Positions 1-8,445 of a stretch of 53,346 nt of DNA are shown piece after piece. Below the pieces are notes generated by a model. That model had not been told where the DNA came from. It saw only the letters and a program-made list of their open reading frames with translations, and made no database searches. The translations under genes and the position numbers were made by a program. Position 1 is the stretch's first letter; the number at the start of each line of letters is the position of its first letter. The stretch is from Enhydrobacter aerosaccus (GTDB lineage: Bacteria > Pseudomonadota > Alphaproteobacteria > Reyranellales > Reyranellaceae). Location: the NCBI GenBank assembly GCA_903832005.1, contig CAIKZO010000020.1:1-53346 (forward strand), in the 5' to 3' direction.

Positions 1-5
1 CGGAT

Positions 6-515
6 ATGCTGGGTATCACTATTGGTACACACGCTGAACCACCGCCGCGTAGTCACGCAGAAGATCATGCGGATGATCAAGCCGCTGCCGTTACCGTTTC
101 TCAGCAAACGGCAACGGAGACCGATGAGCTAGAAGGAATCAGTCCGGTAGCGGTGAAGTGGATGCGGCGCGCAGGCCTTCGCCCAAACGATCTCCAGTCA
201 CTGTTCAGCCTCGGCGTTGACGAAATCGACCTCGTTGCAAAAAAAGTGCCTGGCAGCGGCAATAAGGATCGGATGAGAAGCGTCTTGCTGCTTAAGGGAA
301 TCGCCGCATATCTGGGAACTGGCGTAGCTCGAGTTACCTTTGAGCAACTCAAGGAAGCCTGCCTCCACTACAATGCTTACGATCGCAGTAACTTCTCAGC
401 ATACCTGAAATCACTAGCTGCTGAAGTTAGCGGAACAAAGGAGGCAGGCTTCACCTTGACCGCCCGAGGCCTCACATCGGCGACAGAAATGGTAAAGGGT
501 CTTCTTCCCACTTAG
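6..515 (+). CDS. Hypothetical protein, possibly the C-terminal part of a longer one
   Basis: I do not recognise this gene. The readable product is 169 residues: a polar, Ala/Asp/His-rich, probably disordered start (about 1-40), then a helical region with 'PVAVKWMRRAGL' and 'LFSLGVDEIDLVAKKVPG', and a C-terminal part that could be a winged helix. The frame is already open at the left edge of the window, so the true start may lie outside. Base composition is clearly less GC-rich than the genes after 1.7 kb, as in the next gene, which suggests both belong to an accessory segment. They may form a pair; no function is claimed. Confidence 0.6.
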   Translation: MLGITIGTHAEPPPRSHAEDHADDQAAAVTVSQQTATETDELEGISPVAVKWMRRAGLRPNDLQSLFSLGVDEIDLVAKKVPGSGNKDRMRSVLLLKGIAAYLGTGVARVTFEQLKEACLHYNAYDRSNFSAYLKSLAAEVSGTKEAGFTLTARGLTSATEMVKGLLPT

Positions 516-792
516 TCACGCAAAGCCTAAGTGCTGTAATGGAAACCGTCGCCCATTAGACCTCCGGTCTCCCCTTCCCCTTACGGCGAACTCATCGCCC
601 GCTTCAGCCTGCGCAACGCCGAGTTCGCCCTTGCCAATGGCATCCGGCACCTCTTCATTTTTTTGCAAATCGAATAGGGTTTTCGACTTCACCGCATGCA
701 AGACCACTTGCTCATTTTCACACACGTTTAAGTTGCGCTTGAGCACGTCGGCTGCAAAACTTCTCGGTTAGGCGTCGGTAGATTGGAACCAC

Positions 793-1545
793 ATGGCGAT
801 AGCACTATTTGAACCCAGACTATTCGAGCTCGGAGAAGCTTATTTTAACTATCGAGATGTAATACCTACGCAAGCGTTGTTGAACGCCTCAGCCGCTGCT
901 CTAGAGAAACGAGCGCGTGCCTTAGCCGCCCAGCATCTGGGCCCAGGCCTTTCCATTGTCGTAATCTCTGAGCCTGGTTCCCTAGTAGATCGATGTATTG
1001 TCTACGGAGGGTTAATTCTCGCCTTGGCAAGCACAAGCCCATCCGAACTTAAAAAGCATTTGGGCGAATGGAAAGATTCAATCGCCGAATTCTCTCAGGA
1101 AGTAATCGACTCTGTTCAGCAAGCGCCGCTAGCCCCATCACTTCCTACTAACGATGACAAATCGGTCATTGTTCAGAGAAAGCGTCACGCGATTGGGCAG
1201 ATCGAGAACATTGTTGATGCAGCCAGAAAGCTCAATGAGAACTCTAACGCGCCCGGCTTAAAGCAAGAATTGATAAGCAAGGTACAAGTTCTTCTCCGAG
1301 AAGCAGGCAGTGATGACGAAAGAGCAGAGCTAATCAAAATGATCTGCAAACTGTCCGGCGTGCGAGAAGCCCTTATAGTTGCGGCTGGATCAAACTATCG
1401 CAAAATCTTGCAGGTCCCTCCCGCCAAGAAGGCCAAGCCTCGCACGAAGAGTCGAAAATTATCGCGATCGCCTGAGGATGAGACTGAGCAACAACCGGGG
1501 CGTCGAAGACTCAAGCGTGTGGTCCGGCAATTTTCCACTAAGTGA
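793..1545 (+). CDS. Hypothetical protein with basic C-terminal tail
   Basis: Predicted 250-residue soluble protein that I cannot assign. Residues 1-105 look alpha/beta with a hydrophobic strand ('GLSIVVISEPGS') and a helix ('GGLILALAS'). The middle is helical, and the last 45 residues are strongly basic (KKAKPRTKSRKLS, GRRRLKRVVRQ), as in a nucleic-acid-binding tail. No good Shine-Dalgarno precedes the ATG; the first ATG was taken because the reading is continuous and low-GC like the gene upstream. A 277-base gap separates it from that gene, and I see no obvious feature in the gap. Confidence 0.6.
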   Translation: MAIALFEPRLFELGEAYFNYRDVIPTQALLNASAAALEKRARALAAQHLGPGLSIVVISEPGSLVDRCIVYGGLILALASTSPSELKKHLGEWKDSIAEFSQEVIDSVQQAPLAPSLPTNDDKSVIVQRKRHAIGQIENIVDAARKLNENSNAPGLKQELISKVQVLLREAGSDDERAELIKMICKLSGVREALIVAAGSNYRKILQVPPAKKAKPRTKSRKLSRSPEDETEQQPGRRRLKRVVRQFSTK

Positions 1546-1585
1546 GATTCAACGATCTGGATGGATTGACCAAGTTAGGCAGACG

Positions 1586-1700
1586 TCACCCCGGATCGAG
1601 ACCGTGCTTCTTCATTACCGCCACCGCTTCGGGGCTCATGGCGGATTTCATGAACGGTCTTCCCTCGATGATGTCCAGTTGGGGAGGCAGTCTGGGCAAG
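1586..1700 (-). pseudogene. Relic of a second binding-protein C-terminus
   Basis: Just downstream of the stop of the binding-protein gene at 1702, a different reverse-strand frame encodes a tail ending SPEAVAVMKKHGLDPG and then a stop. The neighbouring gene ends GPEAVAIIRHNGMDPG. The resemblance suggests that a tandem paralogue, or a larger ancestral copy, was lost except for about 38 codons. No start or full domain remains. It sits exactly where composition changes toward the low-GC genes at the left edge, so it may mark a recombination junction. Confidence 0.4.
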
Positions 1701-1701
1701 C

Positions 1702-2454
1702 TCAGCCCGGGTCCATGCCGTTGTGGCGGATGATCGCTACGGCCTCCGGGCCAGTGAGTGTCTCCACCAGCACACGTGCTGCATCCTGCTGCCTGGCGGT
1801 GGTGGGAATGCCCGCGGCGTAGACGGTCACCCGCTGTAACTCCCCGGGCAGCGGCCCGAGATAAGCAATCCCCGGCGCGTGGATCAGCTCACTCGTCTGC
1901 TGCAGGCCGATCTCGACTTCACCGCGCGCCAGAAGATCGGGGACCTGCTCGCCGGGCAGCGGCTGTTTCAGGCGCGGCACGGTCTCGGCGGCGATGCCGA
2001 GATGGGCGAGCATCTCGGGGATGTAGACGGCGCTCGAGCCGCCTGAGCGGCCGATCGTCTTCGCGGCCAGCAGCGCGTGCTTCAGCGCCTCCGGCGTGGA
2101 GATGTCGGGCCTCGGCGCATCGGCACGCACGGCGACGCCGATGCCGGTCTTCATCAAGTCGGTGCGGCTGCCGGCTAAAAGCTTGCCGTCCTTGAGGAAG
2201 GCGTCGATCTCCGATGCGGTGGTGATCACCAGGTCATAGGTCTCGCCCGCCGCCAGGCGTTTGCGGAGGGCGGGGCCGGTATCGAAGGTGGCGATCACCC
2301 TGTGGCCGCTCGCGCGTTCGAAGGCCGGGATCAGTTCGTTGACCGTGTCCTTCGAGACGCCGGCGCCCAGCAGCGCGATGTCGGCGGCCCGTGCCAGGCT
2401 GGGGGCGGCCGCTCCGGGGATCAGGAGCAACAGCGCGACGACGATGGCTTTCAT
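1702..2454 (-). CDS. ModA-like periplasmic substrate-binding protein
   Basis: 250-residue extracytoplasmic binding protein of the bacterial SBP type 2 fold (SBP_bac_11/ModA-like). Residues 1-23 form a signal peptide (MKAIVVALLLLIPGAAAPSL, cleavage after ARA). The mature part has the usual order of such proteins: 'VNELIPAFERASGH', 'TFDTGPALRKRL', 'YDLVITTASEIDAFLKDG' and a terminal 'GPEAVAIIRHNGMDPG'. The start at 2454 was chosen for the signal peptide; the same frame stays open far upstream but only as the antisense of other genes. It lies 24 bases behind the beta-barrel-like gene on the same strand. No permease or ATPase is adjacent, so the ligand is unknown and it may be an orphan binding protein. 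Confidence 0.75.
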   Translation of the reverse strand: MKAIVVALLLLIPGAAAPSLARAADIALLGAGVSKDTVNELIPAFERASGHRVIATFDTGPALRKRLAAGETYDLVITTASEIDAFLKDGKLLAGSRTDLMKTGIGVAVRADAPRPDISTPEALKHALLAAKTIGRSGGSSAVYIPEMLAHLGIAAETVPRLKQPLPGEQVPDLLARGEVEIGLQQTSELIHAPGIAYLGPLPGELQRVTVYAAGIPTTARQQDAARVLVETLTGPEAVAIIRHNGMDPG

Positions 2455-2477
2455 CCCACGATCTCTTTCGCCCCGCC

Positions 2478-3305
2478 TCAAGGCAACGGCAATTGCGGCC
2501 CATTGGAACTCCCCGGAAACAGCGAGGCCGCGTTCTGGAGTTCGGCGGCGAGGCCCTCCCAGGCCGACGCTGCGCTGGTGAAGGCGGCGGCCGGGTCGTC
2601 TTCGCGATGGCGACGGATCAGCGGCTTGTCCGGGCCGAAGTAGATGCGGATGCCGGCCGTCACGCTGTAGGCCTGCGGATCGACCATCGCGCCGTTGACG
2701 TAGAACGAGACATTGTGGCGGTCGGCGAACCGCGGCTGGAATTCGATCGAGGCGCTGCCCTGCGCGTGGTTGAGTTCCGCGCCGCCGCCCAGCGACAGCG
2801 CGAGATCGGGCGTGGGATAGACGGTGGCGCGTCCCTGGTAGAAGGCGCCGCTCGCGGACATGCCCAGCGTATTGTCGACGGCTTCGTGATAGCCGGCCCA
2901 GGCGCCGAAGCTGAAGATGCCGGCGTAGAGCTCGGCCTCGCCGCCGTACCAGCCCAGCCGCACGCCACTGCCGGCCTGGATCGACGCGATCGGCCCGATC
3001 AGGCCGATCGCCGGGTCGCGCCAGAACAGATGCGCCGTGCCGCCGCCGAACACCGAATTGAAGGCCGTGCCCGCCGTGCCGTCGAGCTGGAAGCCCAGCG
3101 CATGGCCGAGCGGCGTGGTGACCGAGCCGTTCAGGATGCTGACGCCCGAGGAGGTCCCGCCGGCGCCGGTCGCGCCGCCTTCGAGGGAGAGCTTGCCGTT
3201 CAAGGTCGAGACCGCCGGCTTCGGGTCTTCCGCCCGGGCGGCGAAGGGCAGCGCGATGGTTGTCGCGGCCGCCAGGGCGACAAATAGCCGATTGCGAACA
3301 GACAT
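2478..3305 (-). CDS. Exported beta-barrel-like protein of unknown function
   Basis: 275-residue protein with a clear signal peptide (MSVRNRLFVALAAATTIALP, cleavage after ARA near residue 25). The mature part is rich in Gly, Ser and aromatic residues in short alternating strands (for example 'GIFSFGAWAGYHEAV' and 'YSVTAGIRIYFGP'). This suggests a small outer-membrane barrel or porin-like surface protein. I started at the second methionine (3305), because the first (3317) would add four residues before the signal peptide. It precedes the binding-protein gene on the same strand and could be co-transcribed with it. The family is not recognised. Confidence 0.6.
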   Translation of the reverse strand: MSVRNRLFVALAAATTIALPFAARAEDPKPAVSTLNGKLSLEGGATGAGGTSSGVSILNGSVTTPLGHALGFQLDGTAGTAFNSVFGGGTAHLFWRDPAIGLIGPIASIQAGSGVRLGWYGGEAELYAGIFSFGAWAGYHEAVDNTLGMSASGAFYQGRATVYPTPDLALSLGGGAELNHAQGSASIEFQPRFADRHNVSFYVNGAMVDPQAYSVTAGIRIYFGPDKPLIRRHREDDPAAAFTSAASAWEGLAAELQNAASLFPGSSNGPQLPLP

Positions 3306-3369
3306 ACGCACCCCCATCGCGATACTCTTTCGTCTCTAGCATGGCGCACGGGAGGCCGTACGGATCGAA

Positions 3370-3858
3370 ATGGAAACCCTCCTCTCCCCGCAGCCGCTCG
3401 ACGCCGCCGCCTTCGCGCCCTTTGGCCAGGTGATCGCGCCCAGCGAAGACGGCACGCCGTTCGGTGCGTCCGACGCGCAGCTCGTCCTCACCAACGGCAC
3501 GCCGCGCCTCTACATCATGCGGCTCACGTCGCGCGGGCTCGCCTTCGACAAGATCACGCGCCACATCCGCGTCACGCAGTGCCTCGCCGCGATCGGCGGC
3601 GGCGACTGGCTGCTGGCGGTGGCGCCGCCGCTCGCGCCCGACGATCGCGCGGCGATGCCCGATCCAGGATCGATCCGCGCCTTCCGCATTGATGGGCCCG
3701 TGGGGGTGAAGCTCCATCGCGGCACCTGGCATGCCGGGCCGTTCTTCACCGCGCCCGAGATGGATTTCCTCAACCTCGAGCTGGCCGACACCAACGAGAC
3801 CGATCACGTCGATTGCCATCTGGCGCGCGATCATGGGGTGAGATTTCGGTTCGGCTAG
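3370..3858 (+). CDS. allA: Ureidoglycolate lyase family protein (AllA-like)
   Basis: 162-residue cytosolic enzyme of the ureidoglycolate lyase/hydrolase family, which splits (S)-ureidoglycolate to glyoxylate and urea at the end of purine/allantoin breakdown. Family features are visible: the opening 'PLDAAAFAPFGQVI', the central 'ITRHIRVTQCLAAIGG', and the signature 'KLHRGTWHAGPFF' followed by 'DFLNLELADTNETDHVDCHL'. The length is typical of AllA. It is divergent from the barrel gene, and no other purine-catabolism gene is present in the window, so it acts here as an isolated gene. Assignment is by family motif. Confidence 0.85.
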   Translation: METLLSPQPLDAAAFAPFGQVIAPSEDGTPFGASDAQLVLTNGTPRLYIMRLTSRGLAFDKITRHIRVTQCLAAIGGGDWLLAVAPPLAPDDRAAMPDPGSIRAFRIDGPVGVKLHRGTWHAGPFFTAPEMDFLNLELADTNETDHVDCHLARDHGVRFRFG

Positions 3859-3968
3859 GCAGCGCGGCCTGTGCGGCTCTGGCCCGTAGTTCCCAGCCGG
3901 TAAGTAAGTTTTTCATGGAAACGCACTGGACCGATCCCATATCGGCTCCTCTCTCCGAGGAGTTTCCA

Positions 3969-4928
3969 ATGCCCTTAGACAACACTCCTGACGACACCGT
4001 CCTGCTCGATGCCTACTCGCGCGCGGTGATCGGCTCGGTCGACAAGGTCGGCCCGGCCGTGGTGCGCGTCGAGCGCCTGGCCGACGGCAAGACTGCAGGC
4101 ACCGGGTCCGGCGTCGCTATCTCGGGCGACGGGCTGGTGCTGACCAACAGCCACGTCGTGGGCGGCGCCACGCAGATGCGCCTCTCCTTCGCCGACGGCA
4201 GCAGCCGCGAGGCGCGCGTGCTGGGCGACGATCCCGACACCGACCTGGCGTTGCTGCGCACCGACTTGCCCGCGGGCACGACGGCCGCGGTGCTGGGCGA
4301 CAGCAAGGCGCTGCGGCGCGGCCAGCTGGTGGTCGCGATCGGCAATCCGCTGGGCTTCGAGTCGACGGTGACGGCGGGCGTCGTGTCTGCGCTCGGGCGG
4401 TCGCTGCGCGCCTATTCCGGCCGGCTGATCGACGACGTGATCCAGACCGATGCGGCGCTCAATCCCGGCAACTCGGGCGGCCCGCTGGTGTCGACCCTCG
4501 GCGAGGTGGTGGGCATCAACACCGCCATGATCAACGGCGCGCAGGGCATCTGCTTTGCCGTCGCCTCGAACACGGCGGTGTTCGTGGTGAGCGAGTTCAT
4601 CCAGCATGGACGCGTCCGCCGCGCGCACATCGGCATCGCCGCCGAGACCGTGCCGCTGCCGCGCCGCATCGGGCTCGCGACCGGCGCCGGCAAGCGCGCG
4701 ATCCGCCTCAGCGAGGTGATGTCGGGCGGTCCTGCCGCCGCGGCCGGCCTGCTCGCGGGCGATCTTCTGTTGTCGCTCGAAGGCATCCCGATCGAGGGAG
4801 CCGACGATTTGATCCGGCTGCTCAACGCCGACCGCATCGGCCGCGACACCCAGGTCGCGATCCTGCGCGGCGGCGTGGTCGAGAAGCGGACGCTGCGGCC
4901 GGTGGAAAGGCGCCCCCTGTCCTCCTGA
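3969..4928 (+). CDS. HtrA/DegP-type serine protease with PDZ domain, no signal peptide
   Basis: 319-residue trypsin-fold protease with one PDZ domain. The catalytic triad is readable: His62 in 'TNSHVVGG', Asp92 in 'DTDLALL' and Ser169 in 'NPGNSGGPL'. The PDZ domain (about 225-310) carries 'AAGLLAGDLLLSLEGIPI'. The ATG at 3969 has an AGGAG Shine-Dalgarno about ten bases upstream and gives a start right before the protease domain. An open extension upstream lacks a ribosome site and a signal peptide. The lack of signal peptide or anchor is unusual for DegP-like periplasmic enzymes and suggests a cytoplasmic member. The stop codon lies inside a REP-like palindrome. Confidence 0.85.
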   Translation: MPLDNTPDDTVLLDAYSRAVIGSVDKVGPAVVRVERLADGKTAGTGSGVAISGDGLVLTNSHVVGGATQMRLSFADGSSREARVLGDDPDTDLALLRTDLPAGTTAAVLGDSKALRRGQLVVAIGNPLGFESTVTAGVVSALGRSLRAYSGRLIDDVIQTDAALNPGNSGGPLVSTLGEVVGINTAMINGAQGICFAVASNTAVFVVSEFIQHGRVRRAHIGIAAETVPLPRRIGLATGAGKRAIRLSEVMSGGPAAAAGLLAGDLLLSLEGIPIEGADDLIRLLNADRIGRDTQVAILRGGVVEKRTLRPVERRPLSS

Positions 4929-4965
4929 GCGCAGCGACGGATCCTTCGCCCTGCTCAGGATGACA
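4918..4965. repeat. REP-like imperfect palindrome overlapping the protease stop codon
   Basis: Two arms of about 24 bases face each other: the left begins TGTCCTCCTGAGC and the right ends GCTCAGGATGACA. They pair with about five mismatches around a central GGATCC. The core TCATCCTGAGC...GCTCAGGATGA resembles dispersed palindromic repeats common in alphaproteobacterial genomes. It covers the stop codon (4926-4928) of the protease gene and could also act as an mRNA hairpin at its 3' end. Confidence 0.55.
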
Positions 4966-5018
4966 ATCTTCGATACATGGAGGAGAGTCGCACCAAACAG
5001 ACGAAGGGAAACGCCGCC

Positions 5019-5888
5019 ATGAAGATCGGAGTCTTCGCGACATTCATGTCGCCCCACGCCACGCCCGCCATGATCCGCGACTTCGGCAAGCGGGCCGAGG
5101 GCCTGGGGCTCGACTCGATCTGGATGGGCGAGCACGTGGCGCTGTTCGACAAGAACACCTACGGCTACCCCGGCTCCAAGGACGGGCGCATCCCGGTGCC
5201 GGCGGGTGGCGGCATGCTCGACGTGACGGCGACCTTCGGCTTCCTCGCGGGCGCCACCACGACCTTGCGCTTCGGCACGGGCGTGGCGCTGGTGCCGCAG
5301 CGCAACCCGATCTACACGGCCAAGGAGATGGTGACGCTGGATTGGTTGTCCGACGGCAGGTTGGACTTCGGCATCGGCGTCGGCTGGAACAAGGAAGAGG
5401 TCGAGGCCTGCGGCTATCGCTGGGAGGATCGCGGCGCGCGCTGCGACGAGTTCCTCGAGGTGATGCGCCGCCTGTGGACCGAGCCGGTGGTCGACTTCAA
5501 GGGCAAGTGGGTGTCGTTCGAGACCTTGCGGCTCGATCCCAAGCCGATTCAGAAGCCGCACATCCCGATCATCGTCGGCGGCTATGCCGATGCAGCGTTC
5601 CGGCGCGCCGTGCAGTTCGGCGCCGGCTGGTACGGCTTCAACCTCGATCCGGCGCGGGCCAAGGGCATGCTGGCCAAGCTCGATGCGGCGTTCGCGAAAG
5701 CCGGCAAGGTGCGCGGGCCGGACTACGAGATCGTCATCACGCCGCCGATGAACATGACGCCGGACGCGATGCAGGAATACGCAGCGCTGGGCGTGCACCG
5801 CGTGGTGGTCAACCTCGGCGGCCAGAAGCCCGAGCAGGTCGACAGGCGCCTGCCCGAGATCGGAAGCCTCGTGAAGAAGGCGGCGTAA
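5019..5888 (+). CDS. LLM-class F420-dependent oxidoreductase (first of three)
   Basis: 289-residue luciferase-like (bacterial luciferase TIM-barrel) oxidoreductase, the type that uses F420H2 or FMNH2. Typical blocks are 'SIWMGEHVALF' near residue 35, 'LRFGTGVALVPQRNP', 'LDWLSDGRLDFGIGVGWNKEE' and 'PHIPIIVGGYADAAFRRA'. The ATG at 5019 follows a GAAGGGA ribosome site; an upstream ATG at 4977 would add 14 atypical residues. It ends two bases before the next LLM gene, so the two are very probably one operon. The substrate is unknown. Cofactor preference cannot be read from sequence alone. Confidence 0.85.
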   Translation: MKIGVFATFMSPHATPAMIRDFGKRAEGLGLDSIWMGEHVALFDKNTYGYPGSKDGRIPVPAGGGMLDVTATFGFLAGATTTLRFGTGVALVPQRNPIYTAKEMVTLDWLSDGRLDFGIGVGWNKEEVEACGYRWEDRGARCDEFLEVMRRLWTEPVVDFKGKWVSFETLRLDPKPIQKPHIPIIVGGYADAAFRRAVQFGAGWYGFNLDPARAKGMLAKLDAAFAKAGKVRGPDYEIVITPPMNMTPDAMQEYAALGVHRVVVNLGGQKPEQVDRRLPEIGSLVKKAA

Positions 5889-5890
5889 CC

Positions 5891-6991
5891 ATGAGACTGG
5901 AAACCCTCCTCCCCCTCGGCAAGGTCGATCCCGGTCTGCGCGCGCCGGAGATCGCGCTCGATCTCGCCTCGATCGGTCCGAGCGCCAGGCTGCTCGAAGA
6001 GATCGGTTACGGCGGGCTGGTCGTCGAGGAGACCAAGGACGATCCCTTCATCCTGATGGCGCTGGCGGCGCAGGCGACCACGAAGCTGCACATCGGCACG
6101 TCGGTGGCGATCGCCTTTCCGCGCAGCCCGACGGTGACGGCGATGAGCGCGTGGACGCTCAGCAAGCTCAGCAAGGGCCGCTTTACGCTCGGCCTCGGCA
6201 CGCAGGTGAAGGCGCATATCGAGCGGCGGTATGGCTTGCCGTGGTCACCCGCGGGACCGTGGATGCGCGAGTACGTGCAGGCGGTGCGCGCGGTGTGGGC
6301 GCATTGGCAGACCGGTGCGCCGCTCGCCATCGCGGGGCCGCACTACAACATCAATCTGATGGTGCCGCTGTTCAATCCGGGGCCGATCGAGCATCCCGAC
6401 ATCCCGATCCATCTCGCCGCGGTGAATGCCGTGATGTGCAAGATGGCGGGCGAAGTGGCCGAGGGCATCCGGCTCCATCCGGTGTGCACGCCCTCCTACA
6501 TCAGCGAGGTGATGCTGCCGGCGGTGCGCGAGGGCGCACACAAGGCCGGCCGCTCGCTCGATCGCTTCCAGACCTGCATGAAGCCGCTGATCGCAGTTGC
6601 CGCCAACGAAGAGGAGCTGGTGCCCAAGGTGCGCGACGTGCGCGCGCGCATCTCGTTCTATGCCTCGACGCCGCAGTATCGCGCGGCCTTCGATCACCTG
6701 GGGCTGGGCGACCTCGCCGACCGGCTGAAGCTGCTGTCGCGGGCGCAGAAGTGGGAGGAGATGCCGCAGCACATCGACGACGACGTGCTGCACCAGTTCG
6801 TGACGATCGGCACCTACGACACGATCGCCACCAAGCTGCTCGACCGCTTCTCCGGCCTGATCACCGACTGCGAGTTCTCGATCGCGGTGAAGACCGAGGC
6901 CGACAAGGAAATCCTCCGCGCGCTGGCGAAGGAAATCCAGTCGGACAGCCTGGCGATGGCGCGCCGCGCGATCCTCGGGGTGGCGGCCTAG
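5891..6991 (+). CDS. LLM-class oxidoreductase (MSMEG_2256-like subfamily)
   Basis: 366-residue luciferase-like monooxygenase-fold protein, longer than its upstream neighbour and of a different subfamily. Visible features are 'IGYGGLVVEETKDDPF', 'LHIGTSVAIAFPRSP', 'LSKLSKGRFTLGLGTQVKAH', 'IPIHLAAVNAVMCKMAGEV' and 'GTYDTIATKLLDRF'. In family knowledge this arrangement matches a set of putative F420-dependent oxidoreductases with unassigned substrates. It is coupled to the preceding LLM gene (two-base gap) and converges on the VOC gene, whose stop lies one base away. Both are likely part of the same degradative or redox module. Confidence 0.8.
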   Translation: MRLETLLPLGKVDPGLRAPEIALDLASIGPSARLLEEIGYGGLVVEETKDDPFILMALAAQATTKLHIGTSVAIAFPRSPTVTAMSAWTLSKLSKGRFTLGLGTQVKAHIERRYGLPWSPAGPWMREYVQAVRAVWAHWQTGAPLAIAGPHYNINLMVPLFNPGPIEHPDIPIHLAAVNAVMCKMAGEVAEGIRLHPVCTPSYISEVMLPAVREGAHKAGRSLDRFQTCMKPLIAVAANEEELVPKVRDVRARISFYASTPQYRAAFDHLGLGDLADRLKLLSRAQKWEEMPQHIDDDVLHQFVTIGTYDTIATKLLDRFSGLITDCEFSIAVKTEADKEILRALAKEIQSDSLAMARRAILGVAA

Positions 6992-6992
6992 C

Positions 6993-7895
6993 TCAACCGA
7001 ACCGAACGCGGCCCGGCAGCTCCTCGGCCTCGACCTCGGGCACGAAGCCGTCGCGGCCGGGGACGTAGGCGCGGTTGGTCTGGCGCGGATTGCGGTTCAG
7101 CAACGGGCGCAGGTACATCGGGTGCGTGATCGAACGCACCTCGTGCTCGATCTGGAACAGCTTCGCGCCCGACTGGGGATCGACGATGTCGAGGAAGCGG
7201 TACTGGTACTGGTTGCTCTCCTCGCTGACGAGCCCGAGCTTGCCCAGCGCCGCGTGCGGCCGCGAGAAGTTGGCGACATAGATCTGGATGTGATGGCCGT
7301 CGTACGGCGGCGCGGGCTTGTCCGTCTCCTTGAACAGGAGTTCCTGGCCCTTGCCGACCGAAACATGCGCCGTGTTGTTCTCGACCTTGGTCATCGTGTC
7401 GAAGACCTTGGCGTAGAAGGCGGCGATGCCCTTGGCGGTGCCCACGGGGACGTCGAACTCGACGTATGGCATTCCCATCTGCATGTCGCCGAAGCGCTCC
7501 GCAGGTTCATAGACCACCATCGTGTTGCCCCACGGGCAGGTCACGTCGACATGGTCGTTGTGCTCGGTGAAGCCGTACTGCGTGCCTTCGAGCGGCTTCT
7601 TCATGTTGCCGAGCCGGCGCATCAGCTGCTCGCGGCCGGGGATCACCAGCGCCGTGCGGCCGCGCAGCTTCTGGTCCTTGCCCGTCGGCAGGTGGAACTG
7701 GCTCTTGGGGCCGACATTGATCCACATGTTGTCGACCGAGGTCATCATGTAGGGGTCGCGCGTCAGGCCGAGGGCGCTGACATAGAACAGCGTCGCCGGG
7801 CGCTGGTCGGGGACCAACAGGTTGACGTGCTCGAGGCCCACGATGTTGCCGAGGTCCTCGGCCGCGCGGTCGTATGTCTTGGTGATGCTGTCCAT
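6993..7895 (-). CDS. VOC-family (glyoxalase/dioxygenase fold) protein
   Basis: 300-residue protein with two vicinal-oxygen-chelate modules: the first starts at 'IVGLEHVNLLVPDQRPATLFYVSALGL', the second near 'MPYVEFDVPVGTAKGIAAFYAKVF'. His23 of the first module and 'HHIQIYVANF' in the second are candidates for metal-binding positions, but a full ligand set is not certain. The start at 7895 is supported by AGGAG upstream. It lies 12 bases behind the nitroreductase-like gene on the same strand and is probably co-transcribed. It could be an extradiol-type dioxygenase or an isomerase; the substrate is unknown. Confidence 0.75.
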   Translation of the reverse strand: MDSITKTYDRAAEDLGNIVGLEHVNLLVPDQRPATLFYVSALGLTRDPYMMTSVDNMWINVGPKSQFHLPTGKDQKLRGRTALVIPGREQLMRRLGNMKKPLEGTQYGFTEHNDHVDVTCPWGNTMVVYEPAERFGDMQMGMPYVEFDVPVGTAKGIAAFYAKVFDTMTKVENNTAHVSVGKGQELLFKETDKPAPPYDGHHIQIYVANFSRPHAALGKLGLVSEESNQYQYRFLDIVDPQSGAKLFQIEHEVRSITHPMYLRPLLNRNPRQTNRAYVPGRDGFVPEVEAEELPGRVRFG

Positions 7896-7907
7896 GGTGG
7901 GCTCTCC

Positions 7908-8375
7908 TCAGTGTACCGGCTCGAGCATGACGACCGGGATCTCGCGGTCGCCCGCCTTCTGCTGATATTCGGCATAGGGCGCGAAGAAGCCGACCGCCTG
8001 CTTCCACAACGCATCGCGCTTGGCGCCGGCGGGCACGGTGTGCGCCTTGGCCTTGATCGTCTTCTCGCCGACCTGCAGCTCGACGTCGGGATGGACCTTG
8101 AGGTTCTTGTACCAGCCGGGATGATCCGGTGCGCCGCCCTTGGACGCGATCACGAAGTAACCGCCGTCGGCCTCGCCGTAGAACAGCGGGAAGAGATACT
8201 TCTCGCCCGACTTGCGGCCCTTGGTGACCAGCAGCAGCGCGGGCACGGTGCCGGCGGGACGGCCGGGCACGGTGAGCGTGTACATGTGCCCTTCCTTGCC
8301 GCCGCTCTTGATGTAGGTATCGATATGGTCGGTCATCCACTTGGGCCGGCCGGCGGGCACCTTGGCGTCGATCAT
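7908..8375 (-). CDS. Deazaflavin (F420)-dependent nitroreductase-family protein
   Basis: 155-residue protein of the Ddn/F420H2-dependent quinone reductase family, a small split-barrel fold. Diagnostic runs are 'ALLLVTKGRKSGEKYLFPLFY', 'YFVIASKGGAPDHPGWYKNL', 'ELQVGEKTIKAKAHTVP' and 'FAPYAEYQQKAG', with conserved Gly-Arg-Lys and Pro-Gly-Trp-Tyr positions. The ATG at 8375 follows AGGAG; longer upstream reading was rejected because it has no ribosome site. It precedes the VOC gene, probably in one transcript, and is divergent from the third LLM gene. With three LLM genes around, it supports use of a deazaflavin cofactor in this organism. Confidence 0.85.
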   Translation of the reverse strand: MIDAKVPAGRPKWMTDHIDTYIKSGGKEGHMYTLTVPGRPAGTVPALLLVTKGRKSGEKYLFPLFYGEADGGYFVIASKGGAPDHPGWYKNLKVHPDVELQVGEKTIKAKAHTVPAGAKRDALWKQAVGFFAPYAEYQQKAGDREIPVVMLEPVH

Positions 8376-8445
8376 GGCGGGCTCCTGGGCTCTAGAGGCG
8401 TGAGAGAATTCGGCCGAGAATACTCGGAAGGACCGGAGGTTAGGC

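Noticed and set aside
1702..3834. A 710-codon minus-strand open frame
   Set aside because: Only its last 250 codons are a real gene; the rest is antisense or out of frame to the barrel protein and AllA genes.
3975..5798. A 607-codon minus-strand open frame
   Set aside because: Antisense to the protease and first LLM gene, without domain-like sequence.
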